Source: Narthecium ossifragum (lineage: Eukaryota > Streptophyta > Magnoliopsida > Dioscoreales > Nartheciaceae). Taken from it: DNA of 64,000 nucleotides. Position 1 is the stretch's first letter; the number at the start of each line of letters is the position of its first letter. Location of the stretch: contig OY986974.1 of NCBI GenBank assembly GCA_963920575.1, positions 3,485,275 to 3,549,274 on the forward strand. Reading direction: 5' to 3'. A program made the position numbers and the translations under genes. The notes below the pieces were generated by a model. It did not search any database, had not been told where the DNA came from, and worked only from the letters and a program-made list of their open reading frames with translations. Below, one piece after another: positions 1 to 10,871 of the stretch.

Positions 1-659
1 TTTATTGCATGATTAGTCTCGGATTTCTGGTTTTCTGCTGTTCTTGAGAAACAGCCGGCTTGCGGCGAGTATTCCGGCCGGCGTGTACATGATCATGGTT
101 TTTCATAAACATAAGAGTTGTAGAACTATTAGTTATCTTTCCATTCCATCTTGTTTCATATTTTTCCGATTTATGTACGATTTCGTATGAATTGTTTGCT
201 GGAGGGCTGCGTTGCAGCAATTAATGGGTAAGTTAGTTTGATTAACGATTTTGATTAGCATTTTTCCGTTAATCCAACCGTTGGATGATTATGATTTTTG
301 GATATGATGATTCTGGTTTATACACCTACTGGTGGCTAAGTTGGATCTTGAATCCGACGTCGTTTGGACGTCAGATTGACGGGATCAATTAGCCCCTAAG
401 TAGAGGCTTTGGGTGTTTTTGAATATAATATTATATTTTGGAATATAATATTATATTGTGTTTTTTTCATCATCGACGCGGTGGGGTTATTGCCAATCGG
501 TCAAAGTCCCTAACGCACGATCAAAAAGATAGGAAATATTAGCACTGGTACTATTTTTGGTCTTTTATATAATAAACGACAGAAATAAAGATAACTAATT
601 GAAATAAAACTACACTAGGCAATTAACTTAATAAACCGTGATCCCCGGCAACGGCGCCA
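1..659 (-). mobile_element. Athila-like retrotransposon, 5' leader and primer-binding site (runs off left edge)
   Basis: Read on the minus strand, this is the untranslated leader just inside a 5' LTR. Positions 641-659 are, on the plus strand, the last 19 bases of plant tRNA-Asp before and including CCA-type ending (atccccggcaacggcgcca), so the minus strand carries a tRNA-Asp primer-binding site six bases from the LTR end. A tRNA-Asp primer is typical of Athila-type Ty3 elements. No convincing coding sequence is seen in 1-640; gag would lie beyond the left edge. Confidence 0.75.
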
Positions 660-665
660 AAATTC

Positions 666-2370
666 TGGCACGCCTTGAAAAGTGTCGTGGCCTTAACAAG
701 AACGCCAAAATTACAAATTTATAATCCGAATCACTAACTAACTACTTTATAGGTAGATAGCAATGAGTCCGGGTCGGTCCACAGGGAAAACAGGATTAAG
801 TCTAATTACCACGCATAGTTCTAAATCAAAGGTTAAGGAAGATGGATGATAGTTGGTCTTTAAACTACTTTTAACTCGAATTAAACTAAATCAGGAGAAT
901 AACAATAGGAGAAAAAGGCTAGGAAGTTCTAATCCGTAATCGAGAGCTATCTAGGCATTCCTAGGATAAGAGCAATTCAATAAGTTCAAGATGGTTTTCT
1001 AGGGTTGATAGAAGATCGGCTAGGTCCACTATCACTCAACATAGATTCATTAGAAGCCTATGTCGGAATGAAGAACAAATCAGCGGATAATTGGTATGAA
1101 AATAATCAAAGTGGTTCTAGCACTTTGAGATCGCCTAATCGATAAAAATAAAGAATGAATCGTAGGTTACAATCATAGATCTTAATGGTTCTAGCATTAA
1201 GGCAGTGGTTCTAGCACTCCTACAATCATAAGGTAGGGTTTAGAATCCAATCCAAAAATCTAACATGGTTCTAGCATGAAAGCAACTTGAACAAGTCCTA
1301 ATCCTAGCCTCTAACATGCAATGCTAAAAACCAGCGAGCGTAATCTCAGCATAAATTTCACATCCGAACTCAAAACGATACGATTCAAGATTCGTTGGAA
1401 AGCTAAGACAGAGATCTACAACTTTTATGTTTTAAGTTTTCACAAAATCCGGCTGCATACCCACGGAAAAACCGAGACAAGACAGACCAAAATTAGGACA
1501 CAAAGAGCAAACAAAACATTCACCATAAGAACTATTACCAATAGATATATAAAATCCGAATTTAATCCATTAAACCATCATAAAGTACATGCTCAGATCC
1601 ATAGGAAAACCGAAATAAACTCCCTATTACATCATAGAATTTCCTGGAATAAAGATTTAGCTACTCATCTTGAAGAGACGATCCATCGGAGAAGGTTGAT
1701 GACGCACTCCCGCCATGGATCTATCTTCAAGACCTAACCCTAATTTTTATTGAGAAAGAGGAGCCAAGAAAACACCAAGAAGGAGAAGAAAATTCGTCCT
1801 TGGGTGGCTGCCAAAAATCCCCTCAAAAGGTCTATTTATAGGCCTTAATTAAACCCTAACTCGGATTAGATCTCAACCCTTTATTTTTCCCGCAGCACCA
1901 AAAGAGATCGATCTCCATGGGAAATGGGATCGATCTCCTTCGTTCGTGACCTCAAAATCTGGGTAATGCCCGACCAAGATCGATCTGCTTTGGAAAGCGG
2001 ATCGATCTGGTTTTTTCGTAACTGCTTCTTCTGCACCTCTGTACTAAAAATAGCATATCTTCCTTTAGAAAACTCCAAATCACGAACCGTAAAAAGTTCT
2101 GGAATCTAGACTTCAAGAGCTTTCCAACCATATATAGCACATCATCTGGTTCTTCCTAAGCAGGTACAGTTTAATCTTCAAAGATGGCCCACCTTTGCTC
2201 CTTTGACTTCGCAGGTTCTTTATTTGTTTGTTTTAGCACCAAACTTGATCTAATCTTCGCTGAGGGTCCTTAAGCCTGAAATGGGGAAAAGACAATCAAA
2301 ATAGCATTGCTCGGAGGCTAACATGACCTAGTTAAAAGGGTGATTTGTGCACTTTTCACGTTTTATCACA
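666..2370 (-). repeat. 5' LTR of Athila-like element
   Basis: On the minus strand the LTR starts TGTGATAAAACG (2370) and ends GGCGTGCCA (666), giving TG...CA ends next to the primer-binding site. A TATA-type box (tataaatag on the minus strand, about 1830-1840) fits a U3/R boundary. Four GATCGATCT motifs lie just upstream of it (about 1906-2008). Stretches at 2075-2170 match 57715-57815 closely, so this LTR is related to the 3' LTR at 56204-58007. Open frames inside it, for example 1321-1737, are not believable genes. Confidence 0.75.
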
Positions 2371-3689
2371 AAGCCATATTTAAAAGCACATTATTTAATT
2401 TCTATTAGTAAATGGATCGAATAATGTTTTGTGTACATAGTCATGTGCCATCTGATTGGTAGTCCACTACCGATTCTTTTATGTAATCCATCGGTAGTGG
2501 TCTACCGATGTACTAGATCAATAAATTGATGGATTACATAAAATAGACATGTTTAATTGTTATCATTTACATAAATAGACATGGTTAAATGACGGTGATA
2601 GCTAGCTAGCCAGTTGACAAAGGCTAGTTCGCTCTAGTATTCTTCTCAATCTAAGAAGGATTCCATTAGATTGGTTCTGAAGGTACCAAATCCTAGCTAA
2701 TTAGACGAGCACGACAAATGGATCGATCGAATCTAATCGACCCTAATTGAATTCAAACACAATATAGAATGACAGAGGCTGCAGTTAACAATTACTTAGC
2801 TAGATGAACTGAGATCAAGTCCCTGGCGGCCTAACATATTAGCAGAAGATCATAGCAAGACACATGAAAGCAGAGGTCCAACAAAAGCAAGAAGACCATG
2901 AAAATATTCAAGTCAAAACATTGATGTAAGAAGACAAATGGGAAATTGACGCATGAACATCTAGATATGATGGAAAACAATTCTTAGATATTATATGCAA
3001 AGTAATCACAAGATTTCACAAGTGTATGTACCAATTATACGTTAGATTCCTCCTATCGTGATCTACGAGCAATAGTGCTAAGTTCAACTAAAACATATAC
3101 AAATAAAATCTCTCAAAACAAAGCATAGTAAATTTAATCCACATACCTTTTAGTTTGAGAGTTAGCATGATTGATTTGTTGAGCTTAAGTTACTTATCTG
3201 AACATTAGGCACTATGAATTACATCAATCACATATGCACGCAAAAAGCTTTTAAAGTGAAAAAACTTCTCAAATGAGAAGAGAAAAAACCATGGTCCAAT
3301 AGAATCATTAAACCATCCATTAATAGAAGAAATTTACAGACTTATATGATTAGGACTGATGTCGACAAATTCGACTCCTCTACCGACGCTGGACACGAAC
3401 CCACCGGTACTTCAACATCTTTTTCTCTCACGAGATGGACCTTAGACACCCTACAAGGTTTTTCAGACTGGACACGCCGAGTCTCTGATCTTCGCATGCG
3501 GCCATACAGATCAGTCGTGCAAATGTATGCTTTTAATTTGTTTTAATGACATCTTCTCCCCTTTTTCCTCGCTTCTCCTTCAAGTCTCTGTTTTTTTTTT
3601 AATCCGTAGAGCTCTGTCAAGTTTTTTATCAAGAGACCCGTTACAATCACCAACACATCAATTATAATGGGTCATCCTATTAATTACTT
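2371..3689. other. Intergenic, no gene seen
   Basis: AT-rich unique-looking sequence. The only structure seen is a hairpin-capable stretch: ttatgtaatccatc at 2479-2492 with its inverse at 2528-2541, enclosing palindromic motifs of the form ATCGGTAG/CTACCGAT (2457-2511). Similar motifs recur at 45.5-47.1 kb. Confidence 0.5.
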
Positions 3690-3704
3690 ATGCTGAAATA
3701 TAAT

Positions 3705-4025
3705 TTTTTTTTTTTGACAAGATGAGTCATGGGGCTTACAAAAGCATAAGAAGAGGGCGAAATAAAAAACTACATGGGAGATGAGAGATCCACATGGGGT
3801 AGGGTGGCAGATTTCACAGTCCAAAGAAGGGTGGTCGAACTACCCAACTCAATTCTGGCCAGAGCATCCGCGACCCTGTTAGAGTCTCTCGGGATGTAGA
3901 CAAAAAGTATCTCCGCAAATAACACGGTTTCACCAAAAATACCCTGAGCACTAGGTAAATTAGGTCCTGACCATCTTCTCCTACCACTGAGACAGTCGAC
4001 GACATCACGAGAGTCCAATTCGAAC
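3705..4025 (-). mobile_element. 5'-truncated LINE (L1 type), RNase H C-terminus
   Basis: The minus strand encodes the end of a plant LINE RNase H-like domain, including FVYIPRDSNRVADALARIEL, then stops (about 3770) and ends in a poly(A) tail (poly-T on plus, 3705-3715). The insertion is flanked by atgctgaaatayaat at 3690-3704 and 4026-4040, 15 bp with one mismatch, which is a target-site duplication typical of target-primed reverse transcription. Only about 320 bp of the element was inserted. The apparent start codon comes from the flanking duplication, so this is not a functional gene. Confidence 0.85.
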
Positions 4026-4683
4026 ATGCTGAAATACAATCTTGCTGATCAATTCCTACACAATATATTTTGTCATGGAAGTCTTCCTATGTTAAAATAA
4101 GGGAAATGCCATACTGTCAGTGTAGGTTCTTAAATATTTCAGAATAGAAGAATACTTGCTCAAGGAATGGAATGATTCCATCCATGTCTCTTGCATGATT
4201 GTACATGTTTTATTAGAAAATGTCGACCTTAGCGCATTTGTCTTACTATCTTGATAATTGAGTGGTAGAGCTGCAGGATATCATACTCGAGGTCTTGAAT
4301 TCAAACCATGTATCTCTTTTTTAATTAAATATTCATATGTTGGATGTCTTATGATTATTTGAATCCAAACCTGAGGATGGGTGTCGGACTCGTCCTCATT
4401 TATGACTTAACATTTGATTTGAGTGGTTAGAGTTTCATAATATCAGAGTGTTTCATAGTCATAATATGATTCGAGTTACCATATGCACATGCTCTGATAG
4501 CCATAAGTCATTCCATGAAATGCAAGCTTGCTGGTATTCTCTCCAGTCTGCTAGAAAAGGGATCCATTAACCGTCCAACATTAGTGAGTAGTTAATTATG
4601 CTTATCTAACGTCTTGCAAGCAAATGGGTTATTTGGTATATGCTATATGTGATATATGTTGTTAATAAGTACAAGTTGTTATT

Positions 4684-5027
4684 GGCCACGAGAGTCGAGG
4701 GAGACGACATGCACCTAGCAGCCTTGCATAAAGAGGCAGTCAACAGGATGGAGCATGCTCTTGCCGCAGAGTTGCCGACATATGATTCCCTGCGGTGCAT
4801 GAAAACGCTAGCAGAGGCGGACCTTGTTTGGTCCGGGGATGAGAGCCTGGAGGCCCTTGAGGGGTGATTGTAGCTTGTTTTGAACCTTAGCCGTTAGGCT
4901 TGGCTACTACCGGAGGACTCATGTGAGTTTTGTCTAGTCTTGTGATGAGGGTCTTGTGGCCCTGGATTTTGCTATGTAATTGGTCGTAGGTTTTAGCCTC
5001 TTAGCTCAACTTATCAAAAAAAAAAAA
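4684..5027 (+). mobile_element. 5'-truncated LINE, 3' end only
   Basis: A 344-bp insertion ending in poly(A) (about 5016-5027) and flanked by perfect 14-bp copies of tacaagttgttatt at 4670-4683 and 5028-5041. The open frame to the stop at 4865-4867 encodes the extreme C-terminus of what is probably a LINE ORF2 protein, followed by a 3' UTR rich in TTAG/TTTAGC. Its tail (ttatcaaaaaa) resembles the tails of the LINEs at 3.7 and 18.6 kb. The family assignment rests on the tail and TSD rather than on a recognisable domain. Confidence 0.8.
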
Positions 5028-5041
5028 TACAAGTTGTTATT

Positions 5042-5599
5042 TAGATTTCAATAATGACAGTCAAAACGTCATATATTAGTTCTTAATTATGTCACCCATT
5101 CAATGTTACGATTTAGTAGCCGTCCAACAGTCATTAATTATGAGCAAATGGGTTATTAGTTTGATATATAATATATGTGATTTATTGTGGGAAATATAGG
5201 GATTTTTGAGTATTGAATAAGTGAAGCTTAGTCACCGACATGGCACCATACACCATCTCGACGATATTTGGCCGGAGTGAGGGCTGGGTGGCAGGTTCTT
5301 AGTCTGGGGTTTGATCAGTAGCTTTGAGAGGAGGATTAAGATCGCTGAGATGAAGAAGGCTATGGTGTAGAAGAATGGCGTTTAATTTCTTAGCTTCTCA
5401 TAAGATACTAACCCTATACCTATATATAGTTGTTGCTGAGATGAAGAAGGCTTCGAGGGTGCATGAGGATGCTCCGTTTGATCCAAAAAAAAGAAGGTCT
5501 TTTATATATTTTATTAGACTAAGTCACTCCATACAAACTAGCACTTAATCCAAAGATTCAAGGGAGAAGGGTCGATAGAGCTAAAAAAAAAATATGATT
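5042..5599. other. Intergenic, no gene seen
   Basis: No coding potential recognised. The 18-mer gctgagatgaagaaggct occurs at 5344-5361 and again at 5435-5452, and a short A-run near 5486 follows the second copy. This could be another retro-inserted tail, but no TSD was found. Confidence 0.35.
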
Positions 5600-5728
5600 T
5601 GTCAATAGGTCTTAGTTTTTTTTTATATGCCCACCAATCCCCCCTAGGCGGCTCCCCACAGGCGCCCCCAGCACCCCCGCAGGCGGCCCCCCAGCAACCA
5701 TCGCGCCCTCCGTCAGTGGCACCCAGCG

Positions 5729-5760
<32 letters not shown>

Positions 5761-6965
5761 AGAGCTCGTCGTCGTCGCGTCGAGCTCCTCACCCTCCGTG
5801 CCATCCTCAACGCCGTCGGAAAGTAACTCGCAGAGGCCCATCTCCTCACCCTCCGGATCCCGTCGCGACGATGCAGCCGATGGTCACGGCGACGAATGCC
5901 GTCGGAAAGTAACTCGCGTAGGCCGAACTCCTCACCCTCCAGATCCCGTCGCCGCCATGCACCTCGCGGCGACGAACGCCGATGGTCACGACGACGCAGC
6001 CGATGGTGGCGGCGACGACCTTTTTTTCCTTTTTTTATTTCTTTTTTTGAAAAGTAAATAACATCTTCCTCTAGATGCTAGTCACCTTTTTTTGCAATGA
6101 CAATAAGTTTTTTACAAAAATGTTCCACAATTTTTTTGAATCAATTTTGACTCAAGTTATTTTCCACAATGTTGTAAGTTACTTTTCGCAGTACTAACAT
6201 CTAGCTTATCGAAAGTAACTTATAAAAACTTGTGCAAATAATGTAACAGTTGTGGAAAGTAACTCACAAAGATTTTACGATTTCATCATCGAGACTCAAG
6301 TTACTTTTCACAAGTTATTTTTCATTGGTTTAATCTAGAAAGTAACTCAAGTTATTTCCCACGATTTCATTATCGAGAGCTTAAGTTACATTCTGTAATT
6401 GGGGTAAGTTACTTTCCACGATAGTTTTCATTGGTTTAATCTGGAAAGTAACTCAAGTTATATTTTACATTGTACAAATGTAACTTGTACACATGGAAAG
6501 TAACTTGTACAATTACAAAAAAGTGGAAAGTACATTGTACATTTGCAAAAAAATGGAAAGTAACTTGTACATTTGCAAAAAAATGGGAAGTAACTTATAC
6601 AATACCCAAAAAGTGGAAAGTAACTTGTATATTTCATCAACGAGACTCAAGTTACTTTCCACTAGTTATTTTCCATTGGTTTAATCTGAAAAGTAATTCA
6701 AGTTATTTTCAATGATTTCATCACTAAGAACACAAGTTACTTCCCCGTAATCGTAGAAAGTAACTTACTTTTCGTAATCATGGAAAGTAACTTACTTTCC
6801 GTAATCATGAACAATCACTGGAATATGAATAGTCACTAGGGATATGAACAGTCACTGGGATATGTTAGGAATATTGAAAGGACATTTTAGTAATAAAAAA
6901 ATATATTATGCACTAAATGCCTTAAGAAAAAGGTATGAGTATCTAGAACTAAATATTTTCATCTG
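5600..6965. mobile_element. Unclassified repeat element with AAAGTAACTT array, copy 1
   Basis: A GC-rich first third (5640-6020) is followed by an AT-rich stretch (6060-6800) in which GGAAAGTAACTT and its inverse AAGTTACTTTCC recur dozens of times in both orientations. A 31-base C run sits at 5729-5759. The 3' third (about 6640-6965) matches 24180-24470 closely, so this is one of two dispersed copies, and homology stops near 6955-6965. Dense short repeats near an end recall subterminal repeats of CACTA or Mutator-like DNA transposons, but no terminal inverted repeat or TSD was found. Proline-rich open frames around 5600-5830 are artefacts of the C run. Confidence 0.55.
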
Positions 6966-6985
6966 ATTGAACTAAAGTGAGTTTA

Positions 6986-7367
6986 TCAACCTTATAAGGA
7001 GCAAAAACGGTTACAACCGTTTACCTCCTATTAGTTTATTTACATGTATATTTTTCTAATTTAATTTTGTATATTTTTGTCATCTTCCCTAGGTTAGTTT
7101 TAAATATACATCCTTATAATTATAAGCCAGGAGATTAGTTTTAAATATACATACTTATCTACCTTATAAGATCCAAGGTAGTTACTTTTATGACTCATCA
7201 TTTGAGTCATAAACTTATACACACATGACATATACGTGACATACACGTGGTATAAAATTATAATTAAATAAACAAAAAAAGGATAGTGGCTGATATAACA
7301 TAAGGTATAATAGAGATAGTGAGGGCGGACAGTTAGCCGTGCCAGGTGGCACGGGCCCACCACCTAG
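6986..7367 (+). mobile_element. Short non-autonomous Helitron, copy 1
   Basis: Begins TC after an A and ends CTAG before a T, the usual Helitron A/T insertion. The 3' end has the expected hairpin CCGTGCCaggtGGCACGG (7337-7354), nine bases before the terminal CTAG. The 5' end (TCAACCTTATAAGGAGC) and the sub-terminal palindrome aaacggttacaaccgttt match the second copy at 22332-22587. No coding sequence. The 5' end is unusual compared with the common TCTMTAYTA start, so the left boundary is less certain than the right. Confidence 0.75.
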
Positions 7368-7529
7368 TATTAATATAGTATTGAGTCCAGGTGAAAATTA
7401 AGATCGGTGAGAATGAGTTTATATCTGTGTAGTCTGACATCAACAGTAGTTTTTTCTTCTGTTAAAAAGAAGGTAGGATAAGAGCAGCATGAATTTCTCG
7501 TCTCTTTCTCTTTGATTCCCCTGCCTAAG

Positions 7530-8110
7530 CCTTGGGGATAAGAGAGAGATGGACAAGTGGCGTGGAGTGTTACTGCTGCTATGCCACCCTGAAGTTGTGA
7601 AGAAGACAAGGGCTGAGATGGACGCCCACATCGAGCAAGGCCGGCTGCTGGAGGAGTCCGACCTTCCAAAGCTCCCATACCTTCGATGGGTCATCCTGGA
7701 GACGTTGCGACTGTGCCCTCCTCAACAAGGCATGCCACCCCATGAATCCTTTACCGACTGCACCGTCCAAGGCTTCCACGTCCCCCGCGGCACGATGTTG
7801 TTCGTTAATGTATGGGCTATTCAGAGAGACCCTGGGTTTTTTGTGGATGTGGTTCATGGAAGGAGGGGTATAACTTCTTTCCGTTTGGGTGGGGGGAGGA
7901 GGAAATGTCCAGGGAAGGCTTGGGAATAAGGATGGTGCCATTGGTCGTTGGTGCTCTCATTCAGTGCTTCGAGTGGGAGACTGCTGCATGGAGAAGAAGA
8001 GGTGGACCTGAGAGCTGTCCTAGGGCTTTCTAAGCCAAGAGAGAAACACTTCATGCCTGCTTTTAGACTACGTGCGCAGTTCCATGATCACTTCTGTCTA
8101 GCTCTCAACT
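7530..8110 (+). pseudogene. Cytochrome P450 relic, CYP81-like second exon
   Basis: The frame from 7549 matches the C-terminal half of CYP81-type monooxygenases: HPEV after the I-helix, ESDLPKLPYLR, the K-helix ETLR (7699-7710), DCTVQGFHVPRGTMLFVNVWA, and the heme loop FRLGGGRRKCPG with its cysteine (7879-7914). The segment between WAIQRDP and the heme loop is much too short, and the PERF region is missing. After the heme loop the frame stops; the expected continuation (GLGIRMVPLVVGALIQCFEWE) is found in another frame from about 7918. The N-terminal exon with membrane anchor and I-helix is not seen upstream. Intact family members oxidise specialised metabolites at the ER, but this copy is broken by a deletion, a frameshift and loss of exon 1. 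Confidence 0.85.
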
Positions 8111-8142
8111 TTGATTGAGAGAGAACCTGATTTCATATCTAT

Positions 8143-8261
8143 TATAACCACGATTGGGGTATATAGATAATAACATATACGTCCTTCAATCAGTCGGTAG
8201 ATGTCTTAATCAATGATTAAACATCTGTCGATTGAAACGACCTGTGATGAACGTGGTTATA
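8143..8261. repeat. Foldback MITE-like element
   Basis: Perfect 10-bp ends TATAACCACG (8143-8152) and CGTGGTTATA (8252-8261) enclose a 119-bp, largely self-complementary sequence; inner arms around cagtcggtagatgt and acatctgtcgattg pair as well. No clear TSD. Confidence 0.55.
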
Positions 8262-8877
8262 TGTAAATAATTTTCCATTTATTATTTAGGCTTCCAACTC
8301 TTATCTTATCAGGCATTAATTGCCGATAAAACCGTATTTAATAATTGAAAAGCATCTTTCTATGAGTAATTAATAAGTGGCTCAAACAGCCGGCCACCAA
8401 CACGGCATCAAACAGCATCCCGAGAATCTTTGGCCAGATCTTCATCTCTCTTCGATCCCCGCCGTACATGAAAAAGAAGCATAGTAGGCTAGCCTGTCCA
8501 TGACAGTGACCAGCACTGGGCCTTAAGGCCCATGATGTTGGGCTAGATAGGGTCCGAGAAAGGTGGAGTGGTGGCCAGGTGAGGCCCATGACAGAAAGAA
8601 ATGGACACTTCTTGGACGGTTCTTGATCCACGGTCTGATCAATAGCTACGCGTTTGGCTACCGCGGGCGCGGATACCTCCCGCGGCGTCCGCTCGATTGG
8701 ATCATGCGGTATGGGATCCGCGCGTTCACCGGATGCACGGGATCCACCGGGATCCTGTATATCCAAACGGACCCTAAGAGAAGATCAAGAATTTGGAGAT
8801 AAAGACTTGCTACATGCCTTCATGGTTTCATCGGCTGGTTGTCACCTTTTGAGTAATTATGATTGCTCCTTAGGAAT
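8262..8877. other. Intergenic with a possible small MITE
   Basis: No gene recognised. A GC-rich block at about 8647-8777 starts with gcgtttggctac and ends with tatccaaacggaccc, imperfect inverted ends resembling Tourist-type termini. The minus-strand open frame 8338-8766 shows no family I recognise. Confidence 0.3.
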
Positions 8878-9364
8878 CGGCGCGTTTGGTATTATGTTAG
8901 TTTATTCTGAATTAAGGGATATTGGGATTAGGAAAAGTGAGAATAAAATAATAATGATTTCTTATAATAAGAAAAAATAGAGTGGTAATAGTAGATGGGA
9001 TGGGGATAAATGGATAATGATTACTTGAAATAGAAAAAAGTGTTTGAGGATAATACCGTTTTATTCCCATACCAAATCGTATGTTTGGTTTGGAGATAAT
9101 GTGTGGATCTCACGTGCATTATCCTCATCTTATCCCCACACAAAATGGGGTTAGTAAAATAGGGAAAATGTGTGTTAAGGTGGGTCTTCCTAAAAAATGG
9201 GGATATCACTTATCCTATCCTCATTTAACACCACCCGAATTGTATTCTCATTTCTATTTTTTTATTAAAAAAAATATTTTAATCTATCTCTACTCATTAT
9301 TTCAACTTTTCTAGTCCAAAATCTCTTAATCCGAAATAACATATCCCCTTACCAAACGGCCCTG
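8878..9364. repeat. MITE-like element with GTTTGGTA ends
   Basis: Left end CGGCGCGTTTGGTA and right end TACCAAACGGCCCTG are imperfect inverted repeats, and the similarity continues inward for about 25 bp (attctgaattaagggat against atctcttaatccgaaat). The internal sequence is AT-rich and non-coding. No clear TSD, so superfamily (PIF/Harbinger or hAT) is undecided. Confidence 0.5.
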
Positions 9365-9368
9365 ATCA

Positions 9369-9620
9369 GGGGCTGTTTAGTTGCAGAAAATGGAGAGAGG
9401 ATGAACTGATCGGCTTCTAAAACCGACTTTGGTATTGGAATGGCAAGAAGGTAGTGGAAATCAAGCGAGAGGCCTCACTTCCATCTCATCTCACAACCAT
9501 TTCCCATGCATTTTTCCACTCTCTTTCAAAAAAGTGAAAATTAGATAAAAGTTACCTCGCTAACTGGTCACATAATTAACACTTCTAATTTTCACTTTTC
9601 TAAGACAACCGAACAATAGG
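9369..9620. repeat. Possible second MITE abutting the first
   Basis: Starts ggggctgtttagttgc and ends gacaaccgaacaatagg, loosely inverted ends. Non-coding. It lies only a few bases after the preceding element. Confidence 0.3.
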
Positions 9621-10480
9621 ATGCGATATCCATGTCAGGGAAAGAATGGCTCAACAGGATAGTAACACTTTTCTAGCACATATTCATGATGAAAGACCTT
9701 GACCTGGTTGATTTTTATGCTCTAAAAAACATGGTATTTGCCACACTTCTGAGAATTGAGTTGAAGGTCCAACATCTACGCCATGTTCCACCCTAAAACT
9801 TAAGGCTCTCTGCTGGTACTTGCATATGACTCCTGAAAGAATGGAATAGCTAGCTGTGTTGATCACACCTCTGTGTCTCGGCCGATCGATTCAGTCCAGC
9901 ACTCTTCTCGGTCAGTACTCATGCAGTCACGATCTATGCTAAAAATGACAATTAATAGCTAGCTAGGGCGGCTGGCCGGCCACCGGTTTTTATTAAGATT
10001 TAAGATAGATGGCGGCTTCCGGCTGACTCAGATCATCGTATATTAATTCCTGCTCAAAAGGACTTTTTCTTGGGGCCCGCCCTCTCAATTATATTGCTAG
10101 GCCGGCCTTTCTTTATCTAAGTGAAATCCTTGATAAAATAGTTGACACCTCTCTGTCTCAATCATGCAATTTCCTAACTTCTCATGTGTAGTAGACTCAT
10201 TACAGCTTCTTTCTCAATATAGTCTGTGCTAATTAAATGTTGACCACTAGCTGTTCGTTTGCTTTAAAAGAGAGAGTGATTGAGACGTTTTTTTCTCACG
10301 TCTAAGAAATTAATTTTGGGGGACTAATGTCTGCAAGAATCTGAAACTAACCATTGAGTGGATCATGAGCAAAGTAATAATTCATGTTCTTCATTTCTTA
10401 GTATCTGTAATAATTAAACTGATACTCTTGTCCATAGCTTCTCCATAGCTTGTTGCTATATTTCTTCTCTTATTGGGGAG
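9621..10480. other. Intergenic, nothing recognised
   Basis: No convincing open frame, repeat or RNA gene was seen. Confidence 0.4.
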
Positions 10481-10499
10481 GCTATGTCCGAGGTCCAAG

Positions 10500-10871
10500 A
10501 TATGTCTTCTTCCTATAGACTGCTCTTGAGAATAGCTTCAATCACCGATCCAAGACGCGTGAATTCCGACTGAAAGATGATCTTCAACTAATGATGAAGG
10601 GAAGTCGATATGTTGCTGAATTTTCTCGTTCCTTTAAGGCTATTTGTGACCAACTTGCTGTTGTGGGGCGTCCTGTGGATGATCTTGATCATAAGGTGCA
10701 CTGGTACTTAAGGGGTCTTGGAGTTGAATTCTCCTCCTTCTCCACTACGCAGTTGTCTCTCACTCCGCTCCAAACTTCAAGGACCTGGTGCCAAAAGAAA
10801 AGAGCTTTGATCTCTTTGTTAAATCTCTTGATTCACCTGCAAGTACTGTTTCAGCTTTTACAGTAAGTTCC
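10500..10871 (+). pseudogene. Copia gag (UBN2) fragment, left half of split element
   Basis: The frame around 10525-10770 encodes a UBN2-type copia Gag: HRSKTREFRLKDDLQLMMKG, then RSFKAICDQLAVVGRPVDDL and YLRGLG. After about 10770 the Gag sequence continues in another frame, so a frameshift is present. The sequence stops at the insertion of the Ty3 element and resumes at 16362-16366 with the duplicated gttcc. The upstream part and 5' LTR of this copia element were not recognised. Confidence 0.8.

Noticed and set aside
641..659. Match to the 3' end of tRNA-Asp, a possible tRNA gene
   Set aside because: Only the last 19 bases match, and the position next to an LTR end makes it a primer-binding site.
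1321..1737. 138-codon open frame on plus
   Set aside because: Lies inside the LTR, in no recognisable family, and antisense to the element.
5538..5849. Glycine-rich (minus) and proline-rich (plus) proteins
   Set aside because: Produced by the C homopolymer and GC-rich repeat.
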